From: Thioalkalivibrio sp. | Lineage (GTDB): Bacteria > Pseudomonadota > Gammaproteobacteria > Ectothiorhodospirales > Ectothiorhodospiraceae | Assembly: GCA_003555285.1 (NCBI GenBank) | Contig: PWGH01000249.1 | Span: 1 to 20,351 of the forward strand | Reading direction: 5' to 3' | Length of the DNA: 20,351 bases | Shown: piece by piece, positions 1 through 6,062 of the stretch | Layout: every line of letters starts with the position of its first letter | Position numbering within the stretch: position 1 is the first letter of the stretch | Notes under the pieces: generated by a model | Seen by the model: the letters and a program-made list of their open reading frames with translations, nothing else | What the model was told of the DNA's origin: nothing | Database searches by the model: none | Program-made: the position numbers and the translations under genes

Positions 1-44
1 ATGTACGGTTGCGCGAGCGCCAGGTGCGCGCCGATGCCGCTTGA
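1..44 (+). CDS. 3' end of an upstream gene (possibly ispD), partial
   Basis: Frame 3 is open from the window edge and ends in TGA at 42-44, giving the peptide [13 protein letters not shown]. It would overlap the ispF start at 34 by 11 bases, the kind of overlap seen between co-translated genes. In many gammaproteobacteria ispD lies directly upstream of ispF, so a C-terminus of IspD is the natural guess, but 14 codons carry no diagnostic motif. The frame could also be open by chance. Confidence 0.25.
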   Translation, partial: VRLRERQVRADAA

Positions 45-564
45 TCTGCGCGTCGGCCAGGGCTTCGATGTCCACGCCTTCGGACCGGGCGATCATCTGA
101 CCCTCGGTGGGGTGCGGATCGCCTACCATCACGGCTTCATGGCCCACTCGGACGGCGATGTGCTGTTGCATGCCCTGTGCGATGCCTTGCTCGGCGCTGC
201 GGCACTGGGCGATATCGGCCGCCATTTTCCCGACTCGGATCCGCGCTATCGGGGCGCGGACAGCCGAATCCTGCTGGCAGAGGTGATGACCCGCGTCCGC
301 GCCGCAGGCTGGTTCCCGATCAACGTCGACAGCGTGATCATCGCTCAGCAGCCGAAGATGGCCCCGCACATCGAGGCGATGCGCGCCAATATTGCCGCGG
401 ATTGCGGCCTGCCGCGGACCGCGGTAAACGTGAAGGCGACCACCACCGAACGCCTGGGCTTCACCGGCCGCGGCGAAGGCATCGCCGCCGAAGCCATCGT
501 CCTCTGCGGCCCGGGAGTGGTGGACCCCAGTGGAAGGCGCAGCCCTGTCGGGGGGACGCCGTAA
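34..564 (+). CDS. ispF: 2-C-methyl-D-erythritol 2,4-cyclodiphosphate synthase IspF
   Basis: IspF converts 4-diphosphocytidyl-2-C-methyl-D-erythritol 2-phosphate to the cyclodiphosphate, releasing CMP, in the cytoplasmic MEP route to isoprenoids. The family signatures are clear: [12 protein letters not shown] with the metal-binding Asp and His near the N-terminus, [18 protein letters not shown] followed by [12 protein letters not shown], and the C-terminal [21 protein letters not shown] chose ATG 34 (176 aa) over ATG 1 because AGGTG lies about 7 bases upstream and homology begins right there. The protein runs about 18 residues past the usual end ([18 protein letters not shown]), and its last codons and TAA stop fall inside a dispersed repeat. 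The role is secure; only the start and the non-native tail are uncertain. Confidence 0.95.
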   Translation: MPLDLRVGQGFDVHAFGPGDHLTLGGVRIAYHHGFMAHSDGDVLLHALCDALLGAAALGDIGRHFPDSDPRYRGADSRILLAEVMTRVRAAGWFPINVDSVIIAQQPKMAPHIEAMRANIAADCGLPRTAVNVKATTTERLGFTGRGEGIAAEAIVLCGPGVVDPSGRRSPVGGTP

Positions 565-665
565 ATACACCACGTAGGCTTGACGACAGCGTCCCTGCTG
601 TCGACACCCCCCTACAGGGCTGCGCCCTCCACTGGGGTCATCTTTTTTTATGGAAGGGAAAGGGC
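554..665 (+). repeat. Dispersed intergenic repeat, copy 1 (repeat B)
   Basis: This 112-base segment aligns with 12211-12323 with a single one-base gap. Blocks in common include GGACGCCGT, GTAGGCTTGACG, a 23-base identical block at 614-636, and a T-run (643-649). It holds a hairpin at 584-603 (CGACAGC, loop GTCCCT, GCTGTCG) and a second at 616-628 (AGGGC, loop TGC, GCCCT). The hairpin stem differs from copy 2 by two compensatory base pairs. The ispF stop TAA (562-564) is supplied by the repeat. It sits between the convergent ispF and imuB genes, so a role in ending transcripts is possible. Confidence 0.85.
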
Positions 666-823
666 CCGCGCGCGGGGGCTGGGATCTGCTCTTGTGGACC
701 CCCGGCTGCCCGGCCTGAATCTGGCCGCAAAACACCGGCCCCGAAGGCCGTGCACGGCTCGGGCACCCGACCAAGCGTACATCGGCGCCTCAGGGGTGAG
801 ACCTTGATCGAGCCCGGACCGGG

Positions 824-860
824 CGCACCCCGCACGGCTTGGGCACGGCCTTGGGGTGCG
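824..860 (-). terminator. Possible stem-loop terminator after imuB
   Basis: CGCACCCC at 824-831 pairs with GGGGTGCG at 853-860, and GGC/GCC at 836-838 and 848-850 can extend the stem inward. It begins about 10 bases after the imuB stop on the minus strand. No U-tract follows, so intrinsic termination is doubtful. The rest of 666-823 shows a small hairpin at 736-750 (CGGCC/GGCCG) and nothing else I can identify. Confidence 0.3.
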
Positions 861-869
861 GACCGACGC

Positions 870-2546
870 TTAGCCCCAGAGGCCTTGTTGGTGCCATTGG
901 CCGTTGCGCAGGTCGCGGAAGAGCCAGCGGAGGCGGCCTTGGGGGTCTCGGGCGAGGGCGTAATCGCGGCGCTGGTCGTTGTCGCCGGCCCACCAGCCGC
1001 CTTCCAGACGGCCCAGCCAGTACCGCGTGTCCGGCGGCGGGCAGGTCTGCAGGGGCTGTAGCCACAGGGCAGCTCCGGCCACCCGCTGGGCCGGCGTTGC
1101 GCTGACGGGCGCGGCCGGGAGCGGGCCGGCCGTCGTCCATGCCTCCTGCGCCTGTTCGGGCAGGGGTTGGCCATTCGGCACGAAGCGCAGGATCGCCGCC
1201 TCGCCGAGGCGGGCACGCAATCGGGGCAGGAGCCCGCTCTCATCCTGGGTGCTGGCCGGATCACCGAACAGCCCGGCGCCCTTTCCGGTGAGCGGCAGCA
1301 GGCGTTCGGCGAAGAGCCGCAGGCCCCGGACCGGTGCCGGCAGGGTCACCTGGTCCAGGCGGAGGCTCCAGAGTTCGATCCAGTCCTCCGCACGGCCGCC
1401 GGGGTGGCTGCGCTCCAGCGCCAGTCGGGTCGTTGTCTCGCGGTGCACCAGGTGCAGGTCCAGATGCTGGACGCCGTGCTGGCGGGCCCGCAGCGCCTGT
1501 TCCATCTGCAGCAGCAGGCGCTTCAACGGAAAGCGCAGGGCGCCGGTGGCGGTGACCTCCTGATCGAACTCCAGGTGGAAGCCTGGGGTTTCCGGCGGCT
1601 GAAAGCGTGGCAGGGCCTCCGGGGCATCCCCGAGCAGGCGATCGAGAAGTTCCGGCAGCGCGGGCCCGTAGCGTAGCGCGAGATCCTGGCGCGGAAGACG
1701 CAGCAGGTCACCGATGCGGGTCAGACCAATCGCCTGTATGGCGGCGATGACGGTCGCCGGCAGAGGCAGGGCGGTTAGCGGCAGGGGCGTCAATGCCCGA
1801 TGCAGGGCATCGCGCTCCATGGGCCGGGGCGGATTCCGGCATCCGGCCAGCAGCCGGGCGGCCGCCGGTGTACGGGCGATCCCGAATCGAGGGCTGTAAC
1901 CGAGTTGGCGCAGGGTCGCCCGAACCTTGTGCTCGAGGGCCTCCAGCCCGTGGAACAGGCGCAGGCTGCGACCGATCTCGAGCAGGATGCGCTGCTGCGC
2001 CGGTTCCGGGGTGACATGGTCGCTGAATTGCAGCAGCACGGAGGCCAGGGTCTGCAGATGCAGCCGGAGGGTCTCCGGGACGTGATCGAGGATGATCGGG
2101 GCATGGAGCACGGCCAGGGCATCGGCGAGCCGCATGCCCGGATGGACGCCGGCCCGACGGGCGGCCCGGTTGCCATCATGCACCCGCGGCGGGGTGCCGT
2201 CCTCGACCAGGATCAGGGCCTCGGTTCGGACGGCGCCGATCTGCATCAGGCCGGTCTGCATCAGCGCATCCAGCGCCAGGTGCGGCAACCAGACCGCCAT
2301 CCACAGCGGCTGGACTGATCCCGCTTCCGAGGCCGATTTTGAAGGCGGTTTTGATGGCGATCCCGGGGCTGGTGCTGGAGCCAGTGCGGAGCCCGGTGTG
2401 GGGCCCGGTGCAAAGTCCAGTGCAAAGCCCGATGCTGGGGGGGCGGAGGCCATCGGCGGCAGCAGGGTGAGTGGCCCGCCGGCGAGTCGGCCCTGGCTGT
2501 TGGGGACGAGGGCTCTTGGCTTCATCGGTCGATCGTGCGGCTTCAT
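870..2546 (-). CDS. imuB: ImuB, catalytically inactive Y-family polymerase-like protein of the SOS mutasome
   Basis: In systems studied in other bacteria, ImuB is a DinB-like protein without polymerase activity that links the beta clamp, ImuA and DnaE2 during translesion synthesis. The Y-family-like body starts near residue 80 with PLWMAVWLPHLALDALM, followed by the ImuB-type blocks GNRAARRAGVHPGMRLADALA, PRFGIARTPAAARLLAG and TRIGDLLRLPRQDLALRYG. The end, RYWLGRLEGGWWAGDNDQRR and DYALARDPQGRLRWLFRDL, is typical of the family. The 558-aa start at 2546 is supported by an ATGA overlap with the imuA stop. The first 80 or so residues are a Pro/Ala/Gly-rich extension encoded partly by a 12-bp tandem repeat; a later start is possible. 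No dnaE2 lies downstream, because the next gene is convergent ispF. Confidence 0.9.
   Translation of the reverse strand: MKPHDRPMKPRALVPNSQGRLAGGPLTLLPPMASAPPASGFALDFAPGPTPGSALAPAPAPGSPSKPPSKSASEAGSVQPLWMAVWLPHLALDALMQTGLMQIGAVRTEALILVEDGTPPRVHDGNRAARRAGVHPGMRLADALAVLHAPIILDHVPETLRLHLQTLASVLLQFSDHVTPEPAQQRILLEIGRSLRLFHGLEALEHKVRATLRQLGYSPRFGIARTPAAARLLAGCRNPPRPMERDALHRALTPLPLTALPLPATVIAAIQAIGLTRIGDLLRLPRQDLALRYGPALPELLDRLLGDAPEALPRFQPPETPGFHLEFDQEVTATGALRFPLKRLLLQMEQALRARQHGVQHLDLHLVHRETTTRLALERSHPGGRAEDWIELWSLRLDQVTLPAPVRGLRLFAERLLPLTGKGAGLFGDPASTQDESGLLPRLRARLGEAAILRFVPNGQPLPEQAQEAWTTAGPLPAAPVSATPAQRVAGAALWLQPLQTCPPPDTRYWLGRLEGGWWAGDNDQRRDYALARDPQGRLRWLFRDLRNGQWHQQGLWG
2371..2442. repeat. 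12-bp tandem repeat (6 units) in the imuB N-terminal region
   Basis: Six consecutive 12-base units follow the pattern GGTGCNNAGCCC with variations (GGTGCTGGAGCC, AGTGCGGAGCCC, GGTGTGGGGCCC, GGTGCAAAGTCC, AGTGCAAAGCCC, GATGCTGGGGGG). On the minus strand they encode a Pro/Ala/Gly-rich tetrapeptide series in the non-conserved head of ImuB. The unit is a multiple of three, so unit gain or loss keeps the frame. Confidence 0.8.
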
Positions 2547-3211
2547 CGGGTGGTGGGCGCAGAGCGGCGCTGGATGACGCCGGGTTTCAGCCGATCCAGG
2601 GCAATGCGCACGGGCTGATTCCAGGGTGAGCCGCCCCCGGTATGTTTGAGGATCTCCAGATGCAGGTGATCCTCGGAGCTCCGCCAGCCGATCCGCAGGT
2701 GGGCGGGCGAGGGCTGTCGTGCCGTGGCCGACGGGCGATACAGGAAGGCGCAGGTGTCCTGGGCACCGACGGCCAGGCGCAGGCGCCGCAGCGGCGCGCC
2801 ATCGCTGCCCTGCAGCCAGGCGAGCAGGGCACCGGTCCCGGGTTGTTGCAGGATCTGTTCGCAGCTCCAGAGGGCATCGTGCTCGGTGGTCGGCCGGATC
2901 AGCAGCAGGTGCTCGGGATCCACCCCCAGTTGCCGCCAGCCGGGGATCCAGGGCGTGGCGGGCGGAGCGACCAGGACCACACGGCGGTGCTCCCGGGTGC
3001 AGGCGGCGAGCAGCGGCAGCAACAGCCGGGTTTCGCCGCAGCCGAAGGGGCCGCCGATCAATTCGGTCAGCTGCCCCTGCGGCCAGCCACCGCGCAGGGC
3101 CCGATCCAATGCGGCAAAGCCGCTCGGCCGGGTTGGGACGACCGCCGGGGCATCGCTGCCGCGGCCACGCCAGAGGCGGGGATGGGCGAGCAGTTCCTCA
3201 AGGGCCGACAT
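2543..3211 (-). CDS. imuA: ImuA, RecA/SulA-like SOS mutagenesis accessory protein
   Basis: ImuA is a RecA-like fold protein that acts with ImuB and usually DnaE2 in SOS mutagenesis. The N-terminus MSALEELLAHPRLWRGRG is the usual ImuA opening, followed by GFAALDRALRGGWPQGQLTE and a P-loop-like segment IGGPFGCGETRLLLPLL. In that segment a Glu stands where ATPases carry the Walker A Lys; loss of this Lys is, as I recall, common in ImuA (compare GIGELRLLLP). At 222 aa it has family length. It lies 46 bases after lexA and overlaps imuB by ATGA, so the three genes look like one SOS-controlled transcript. I see no separate LexA box in the 46-base gap. Confidence 0.88.
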   Translation of the reverse strand: MSALEELLAHPRLWRGRGSDAPAVVPTRPSGFAALDRALRGGWPQGQLTELIGGPFGCGETRLLLPLLAACTREHRRVVLVAPPATPWIPGWRQLGVDPEHLLLIRPTTEHDALWSCEQILQQPGTGALLAWLQGSDGAPLRRLRLAVGAQDTCAFLYRPSATARQPSPAHLRIGWRSSEDHLHLEILKHTGGGSPWNQPVRIALDRLKPGVIQRRSAPTTR

Positions 3212-3257
3212 GGCTCAGTACCGGCGGCGTTGGGTGAAGATTCACAGGCCGATGCGC

Positions 3258-3863
3258 CTATTCGGCCAATGCCCGGACCACGCCGACGCCGATTCCCTCG
3301 ATGACCAGCTCCCGGTTCGGGTCGACGACGATGGGGGTGTAGTCGGGATTGGCGGGAAGCAGGAGGATGCCATCGCCGGTGCGCTGGAAGTACTTCACCG
3401 TAACCTCGTCCTCGATGCGCGCGACCACGATCTGGCCATTGCGAGCCTCGCGCTGCTGGCGCACCGCCAGCAGATCGCCGTCCAGGATGCCGGCATCGCG
3501 CATGCTCTCGCCGTGGACCCGCAACAGGTAGTCCGGGCGCGAATGGAACAGCGGGAGATCGATCCGGTAGTGGTCCTCGACGTGCTCGGTGGCGAGGATC
3601 GGGGCCCCGGCCGCCACCCGTCCGATCAGCGGGATGCCGCTTTCCGGTCCGGTGCCGGGGGGCAGGCGAATCCCGCGGGCACTGCCGCTGATCAGATCGA
3701 TCGCCCCCTTGCGGGCCAGGGCACGCAGGTGGCATTCGGCCGAATACGGCGAGCGAAAGCCGAAAGCGTTGCAGATCTCCTCCCGGGTCGGGGCCGAGGC
3801 CTGCGTTTCGATTCGCTCGCGGATGAAGGTGAGGATTTGTTGCTGGCGTGCGGTGAGCTTCAT
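3258..3863 (-). CDS. lexA: LexA, SOS-response transcriptional repressor
   Basis: LexA represses DNA-damage genes and cleaves itself when stimulated by RecA filaments. The 201-aa protein has an N-terminal winged helix ([30 protein letters not shown] cannot be mistaken; recognition helix around residues 39-52) and a C-terminal S24-type protease domain. The cleavage pair Ala85-Gly86 lies in [10 protein letters not shown], the nucleophile Ser120 in HGESMRDAG and the general-base Lys157 in VTVKYF, nearly the E. coli numbering. I chose ATG 3863, not 3926, because the longer form would translate through the operator and adds an unrelated leader. A palindromic LexA box lies 16 bases upstream, so the gene and the imuA-imuB genes behind it are probably autoregulated. 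Position next to imuAB suggests a LexA of the mutagenesis-cassette type; whether the genome has a second LexA cannot be told. Confidence 0.95.
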   Translation of the reverse strand: MKLTARQQQILTFIRERIETQASAPTREEICNAFGFRSPYSAECHLRALARKGAIDLISGSARGIRLPPGTGPESGIPLIGRVAAGAPILATEHVEDHYRIDLPLFHSRPDYLLRVHGESMRDAGILDGDLLAVRQQREARNGQIVVARIEDEVTVKYFQRTGDGILLLPANPDYTPIVVDPNRELVIEGIGVGVVRALAE

Positions 3864-3879
3864 CGTGAAAGACCGTGTC

Positions 3880-3907
3880 GGAATACTGTTCTTTAATACA
3901 GTATTCC
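3880..3907. promoter_or_regulatory. LexA (SOS) box, perfect 10-bp arms
   Basis: GGAATACTGT (3880-3889) and ACAGTATTCC (3898-3907) form a perfect inverted repeat around the 8-base centre TCTTTAAT. The core CTGT-N8-ACAG is the E. coli-type LexA operator, and here the symmetry extends to ten bases per arm. It overlaps the putative -10 element of lexA. Confidence 0.93.
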
Positions 3908-3926
3908 TGGCGGCCTCGTGTCGCAA
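3898..3926 (-). promoter_or_regulatory. Putative sigma70 promoter of lexA-imuA-imuB
   Basis: On the minus strand TTGCGA (3926-3921) is followed after 17 bases by TACTGT (3903-3898). The -10 hexamer is part of the SOS box, so LexA binding would block polymerase. The -10 match to TATAAT is weak; spacing and operator overlap are the main support. Confidence 0.5.
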
Positions 3927-4001
3927 GGGGCAGCGTCCACGGTCCCGGGAATCAGCACGGGACTCAACGTCGCCGATCCGTACCGCCGATCAACGCCGGG
4001 A

Positions 4002-4841
4002 TCAGCGAATCAGGCGGCGGTGGATCAGGGCGGTGGCGGCGATCCATGCGGCGCCACCATAGCCGACGATCACCGCAAGGTGCAGCAGGATCTGGGTGGG
4101 CCAGCTGCCGGTCATCAGAGGGCGCACGATTTCCACCACATGCGCCAACGGCAGGGCCAGGGCCAGCCACTGGACCCAGTCGGGCATTTCTTGTAACGGA
4201 AAGAAAACACCGGAAAGCAATAGCATGGGAGTTACCGCTAATGTGAAATAATAAAGAAAGAAATCATAGCTGCGCGAGAAGGCGGTGACCACCAGCGCCA
4301 GCGAACCGAAGGTGAACCCGGCCAGGAAGACCACCGGCAGCGCCAGCAGCGCGCGGGCGTCGCTGACCAGGCCGAGCAGGCTCGCGACGATCAAGATCGC
4401 TCCTGCGCTGATCAACCCCTTGGTCGCGGCCCAGGTCGCCTCGGCGAAGACGATGTCGTCCAGCGTCAGGGGTGTGGCCAGCATCGCGAGCCAGGTGTTC
4501 TGTTCGGCCATGCGGGTGTAGGCCGAGTACATGCCCTCGAAGCTCGCGGTGAACATCGCACTCGAGCAGATGATGCCCGAGGCGATGAAGACCATGTAGC
4601 TCATGCCCTCGATCTCACCGACCAGGCGGCCGAAGCCGTAGCCGAAGGCGAGCAGGTAGAGCACCGGCTCGCCGAAGTTGCCGAACAGCGAGGGCATGAT
4701 CAACTTGCGCCAGACCCGCAGGTTGCGTTTCCAGACCGCAACGAAGCGCAGGCGGGGCCGGGGCAGCCAGGGTCTGGCCGGATCGGGTCGCGCCGGATCG
4801 GGTCGGGTCGGGGCGGGTTCTGCGTCGTGGCGCAAGCTCAT
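4002..4841 (-). CDS. ABC-2 type transporter permease, NodJ family
   Basis: This 279-aa inner-membrane protein is the permease of an exporter whose ATPase is the overlapping upstream gene (ATGA, 4838-4841). It has the ABC-2/NodJ pattern: FGNFGEPVLYLLAFGYGFG after the first amphipathic stretch, several hydrophobic helices, and the late signature TPMLLLSGVFFPLQEMPDWVQ followed by LPLAHVVEIVRPL. Family members export drugs, lipids or polysaccharide-linked molecules; rhizobial NodIJ exports Nod factors, but nothing here points to that substrate. The N-terminal tail has Pro-Asp-Pro-Ala-Arg repeats from a 15-bp tandem array. Bases 4190-4270 are strikingly AT-rich for this window. A run of uncertain substrate should be assumed. 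Confidence 0.88.
   Translation of the reverse strand: MSLRHDAEPAPTRPDPARPDPARPWLPRPRLRFVAVWKRNLRVWRKLIMPSLFGNFGEPVLYLLAFGYGFGRLVGEIEGMSYMVFIASGIICSSAMFTASFEGMYSAYTRMAEQNTWLAMLATPLTLDDIVFAEATWAATKGLISAGAILIVASLLGLVSDARALLALPVVFLAGFTFGSLALVVTAFSRSYDFFLYYFTLAVTPMLLLSGVFFPLQEMPDWVQWLALALPLAHVVEIVRPLMTGSWPTQILLHLAVIVGYGGAAWIAATALIHRRLIR
4777..4821. repeat. 15-bp tandem repeat (3 units) at the permease N-terminus
   Basis: GCCGGATCGGGTCGC (4777-4791), GCCGGATCGGGTCGG (4792-4806) and the degenerate GTCGGGGCGGGTTCT (4807-4821) follow one another. On the minus strand they encode the PTRPDPARPDPARP stretch before the first membrane segment. Confidence 0.75.
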
Positions 4842-5812
4842 TCCCTCAGATCGTGGCCGGTGAGCTTCAGAAAGACATCCTCGAGACTGGCGGGACGGAT
4901 GGCGTGTGGCAGTCCGGCGGCCTCCAGGGTCGCGCGCACCTGCATCGGGACTCCGGTGTAGATCAGCCAGGTGTCGGCGATTTCATGCACCCGTGCCGCC
5001 AACGCCTTCCGATCGGCGATGAATCGGCGGGCCGAGGCTGCATTCAGGCTGATCACCCACGGTTCGACATGGACCGCAATCAGCGCGCGCGGCGAGTCGC
5101 AGGCGATGATACGCCCTCGGTCGATGATCGCCACGCGGTCGCAGAGTTCCTCCGCCTCTTCCATGTAATGGGTGGTCAGCACCAGGGTCACCCCGCGTTC
5201 GCGCAGCCGCCGGAGTTGCCGCCACAGATGATGCCGCGCCTGTGGATCCAGCCCGGTGGTCGGTTCGTCCAGGATCACCACGTCCGGTTCGTTGATCAGG
5301 GCACGCGCGAGGGTCAGGCGCCGCTTCATGCCCCCGGACAGGGTGTTGATCCGCGACTTGCGTCGCCCCTCCAGGTTGGCGAGTTCCAGTAGATCGACGA
5401 CCCGCTGCTCCAGATCGGCGTGATCCAGCCCGAAATAGGAGCCATACGTGAACAGGTTCTCCTCGACCGTGAAGTCCGGATCGAGAGTGTCGAACTGGGG
5501 CACGACGCCAAGGCGCGCGCGCACCGCACGTTCGTGTTCGGGAATCGATTGGCCCAGCACCAGCACGTGTCCATCGTCGATCGGGGTCAGGCCCAGCAGC
5601 ATGCGCAGGATGGTGGTCTTGCCGGCTCCATTCGGCCCCAGCAGACCAAAAAACTCCCCAGAGGGAATGGTGAGATCGATGCCGTCCACCACGGTGGTGC
5701 CCTGGTAGCGCTTGCGCAATCGGTGCATCTCGATCGCCCACCGGCGCTGCGGCGCGTCGGTCTGTGCCGAGCCATCGGGATCGGGGTTCAGGCTAAGGGG
5801 GTCCGGTGTCAT
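4838..5812 (-). CDS. ABC transporter ATP-binding protein, NodI family
   Basis: The 324-aa protein is the cytoplasmic ATPase that drives the neighbouring ABC-2 permease. It has Walker A GPNGAGKTT, a Q-loop in GVVPQFDTLDPDFTVEENL, the signature LSGGMKRRLTLARAL, Walker B VVILDEPTTGLDPQ and the H-loop in LVLTTHYMEEAEELCDRV. These match the NodI/DrrA-like exporter group, as does the C-terminal extension ending RPASLEDVFLKLTGHDL. About 28 residues precede the usual start; ATG 5728 (MHRLRKRYQG) is a plausible alternative, and neither site has a strong ribosome-binding sequence. The gene is divergent from trkA across a 250-base gap. Confidence 0.92.
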   Translation of the reverse strand: MTPDPLSLNPDPDGSAQTDAPQRRWAIEMHRLRKRYQGTTVVDGIDLTIPSGEFFGLLGPNGAGKTTILRMLLGLTPIDDGHVLVLGQSIPEHERAVRARLGVVPQFDTLDPDFTVEENLFTYGSYFGLDHADLEQRVVDLLELANLEGRRKSRINTLSGGMKRRLTLARALINEPDVVILDEPTTGLDPQARHHLWRQLRRLRERGVTLVLTTHYMEEAEELCDRVAIIDRGRIIACDSPRALIAVHVEPWVISLNAASARRFIADRKALAARVHEIADTWLIYTGVPMQVRATLEAAGLPHAIRPASLEDVFLKLTGHDLRE

Positions 5813-6062
5813 CAGGGGGCGGCTCGCTGATTGCGTGCAGGATGGTGGCCGCGAGGGCGGTCAGGCAGTAGCATACGGGACCGCACGTGCAGCATCACCC
5901 TTGCCAGTGCAGTATGTCCGAGCAGGAGACCTCGGAGGGAGGTCCTGGGCAGAACGCCACTCACCCTCGATCGCAGACAACACGGAGGACGCGAGGCCGG
6001 CTGGACGCCTGACGGCAATGGCCATCCCATCCTGACCTGAAAGCAGGGCGATCGCGTAACCA
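5813..6062. other. Divergent intergenic region with a bulged hairpin
   Basis: This gap must hold the promoters of the minus-strand ABC operon and plus-strand trkA, but I see no convincing -35/-10 pair. At 5923-5947, CAGGA and CCTC pair with GAGG and TCCTG around the loop GGAGG, with a two-base bulge. It would lie in the trkA leader if transcription starts upstream. A role in trkA expression is only a possibility. Confidence 0.35.

Noticed and set aside
614..649. Canonical intrinsic terminator in repeat B
   Set aside because: The T-run starts about 14 bases after the second hairpin instead of directly behind it, so a standard terminator call is not justified.
638..1264. 208-codon minus-strand frame over the imuB end and the gap
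   Set aside because: Arg/Pro/Ser-rich shadow of imuB that runs into repeat sequence.
3864..3926. Longer lexA start at 3926
   Set aside because: It would place the LexA box inside the coding region and adds residues with no family match.
4002..5812. Nod-factor exporter
   Set aside because: NodIJ-like proteins occur widely outside rhizobia and no nod genes are present, so only an exporter of unknown substrate is claimed.
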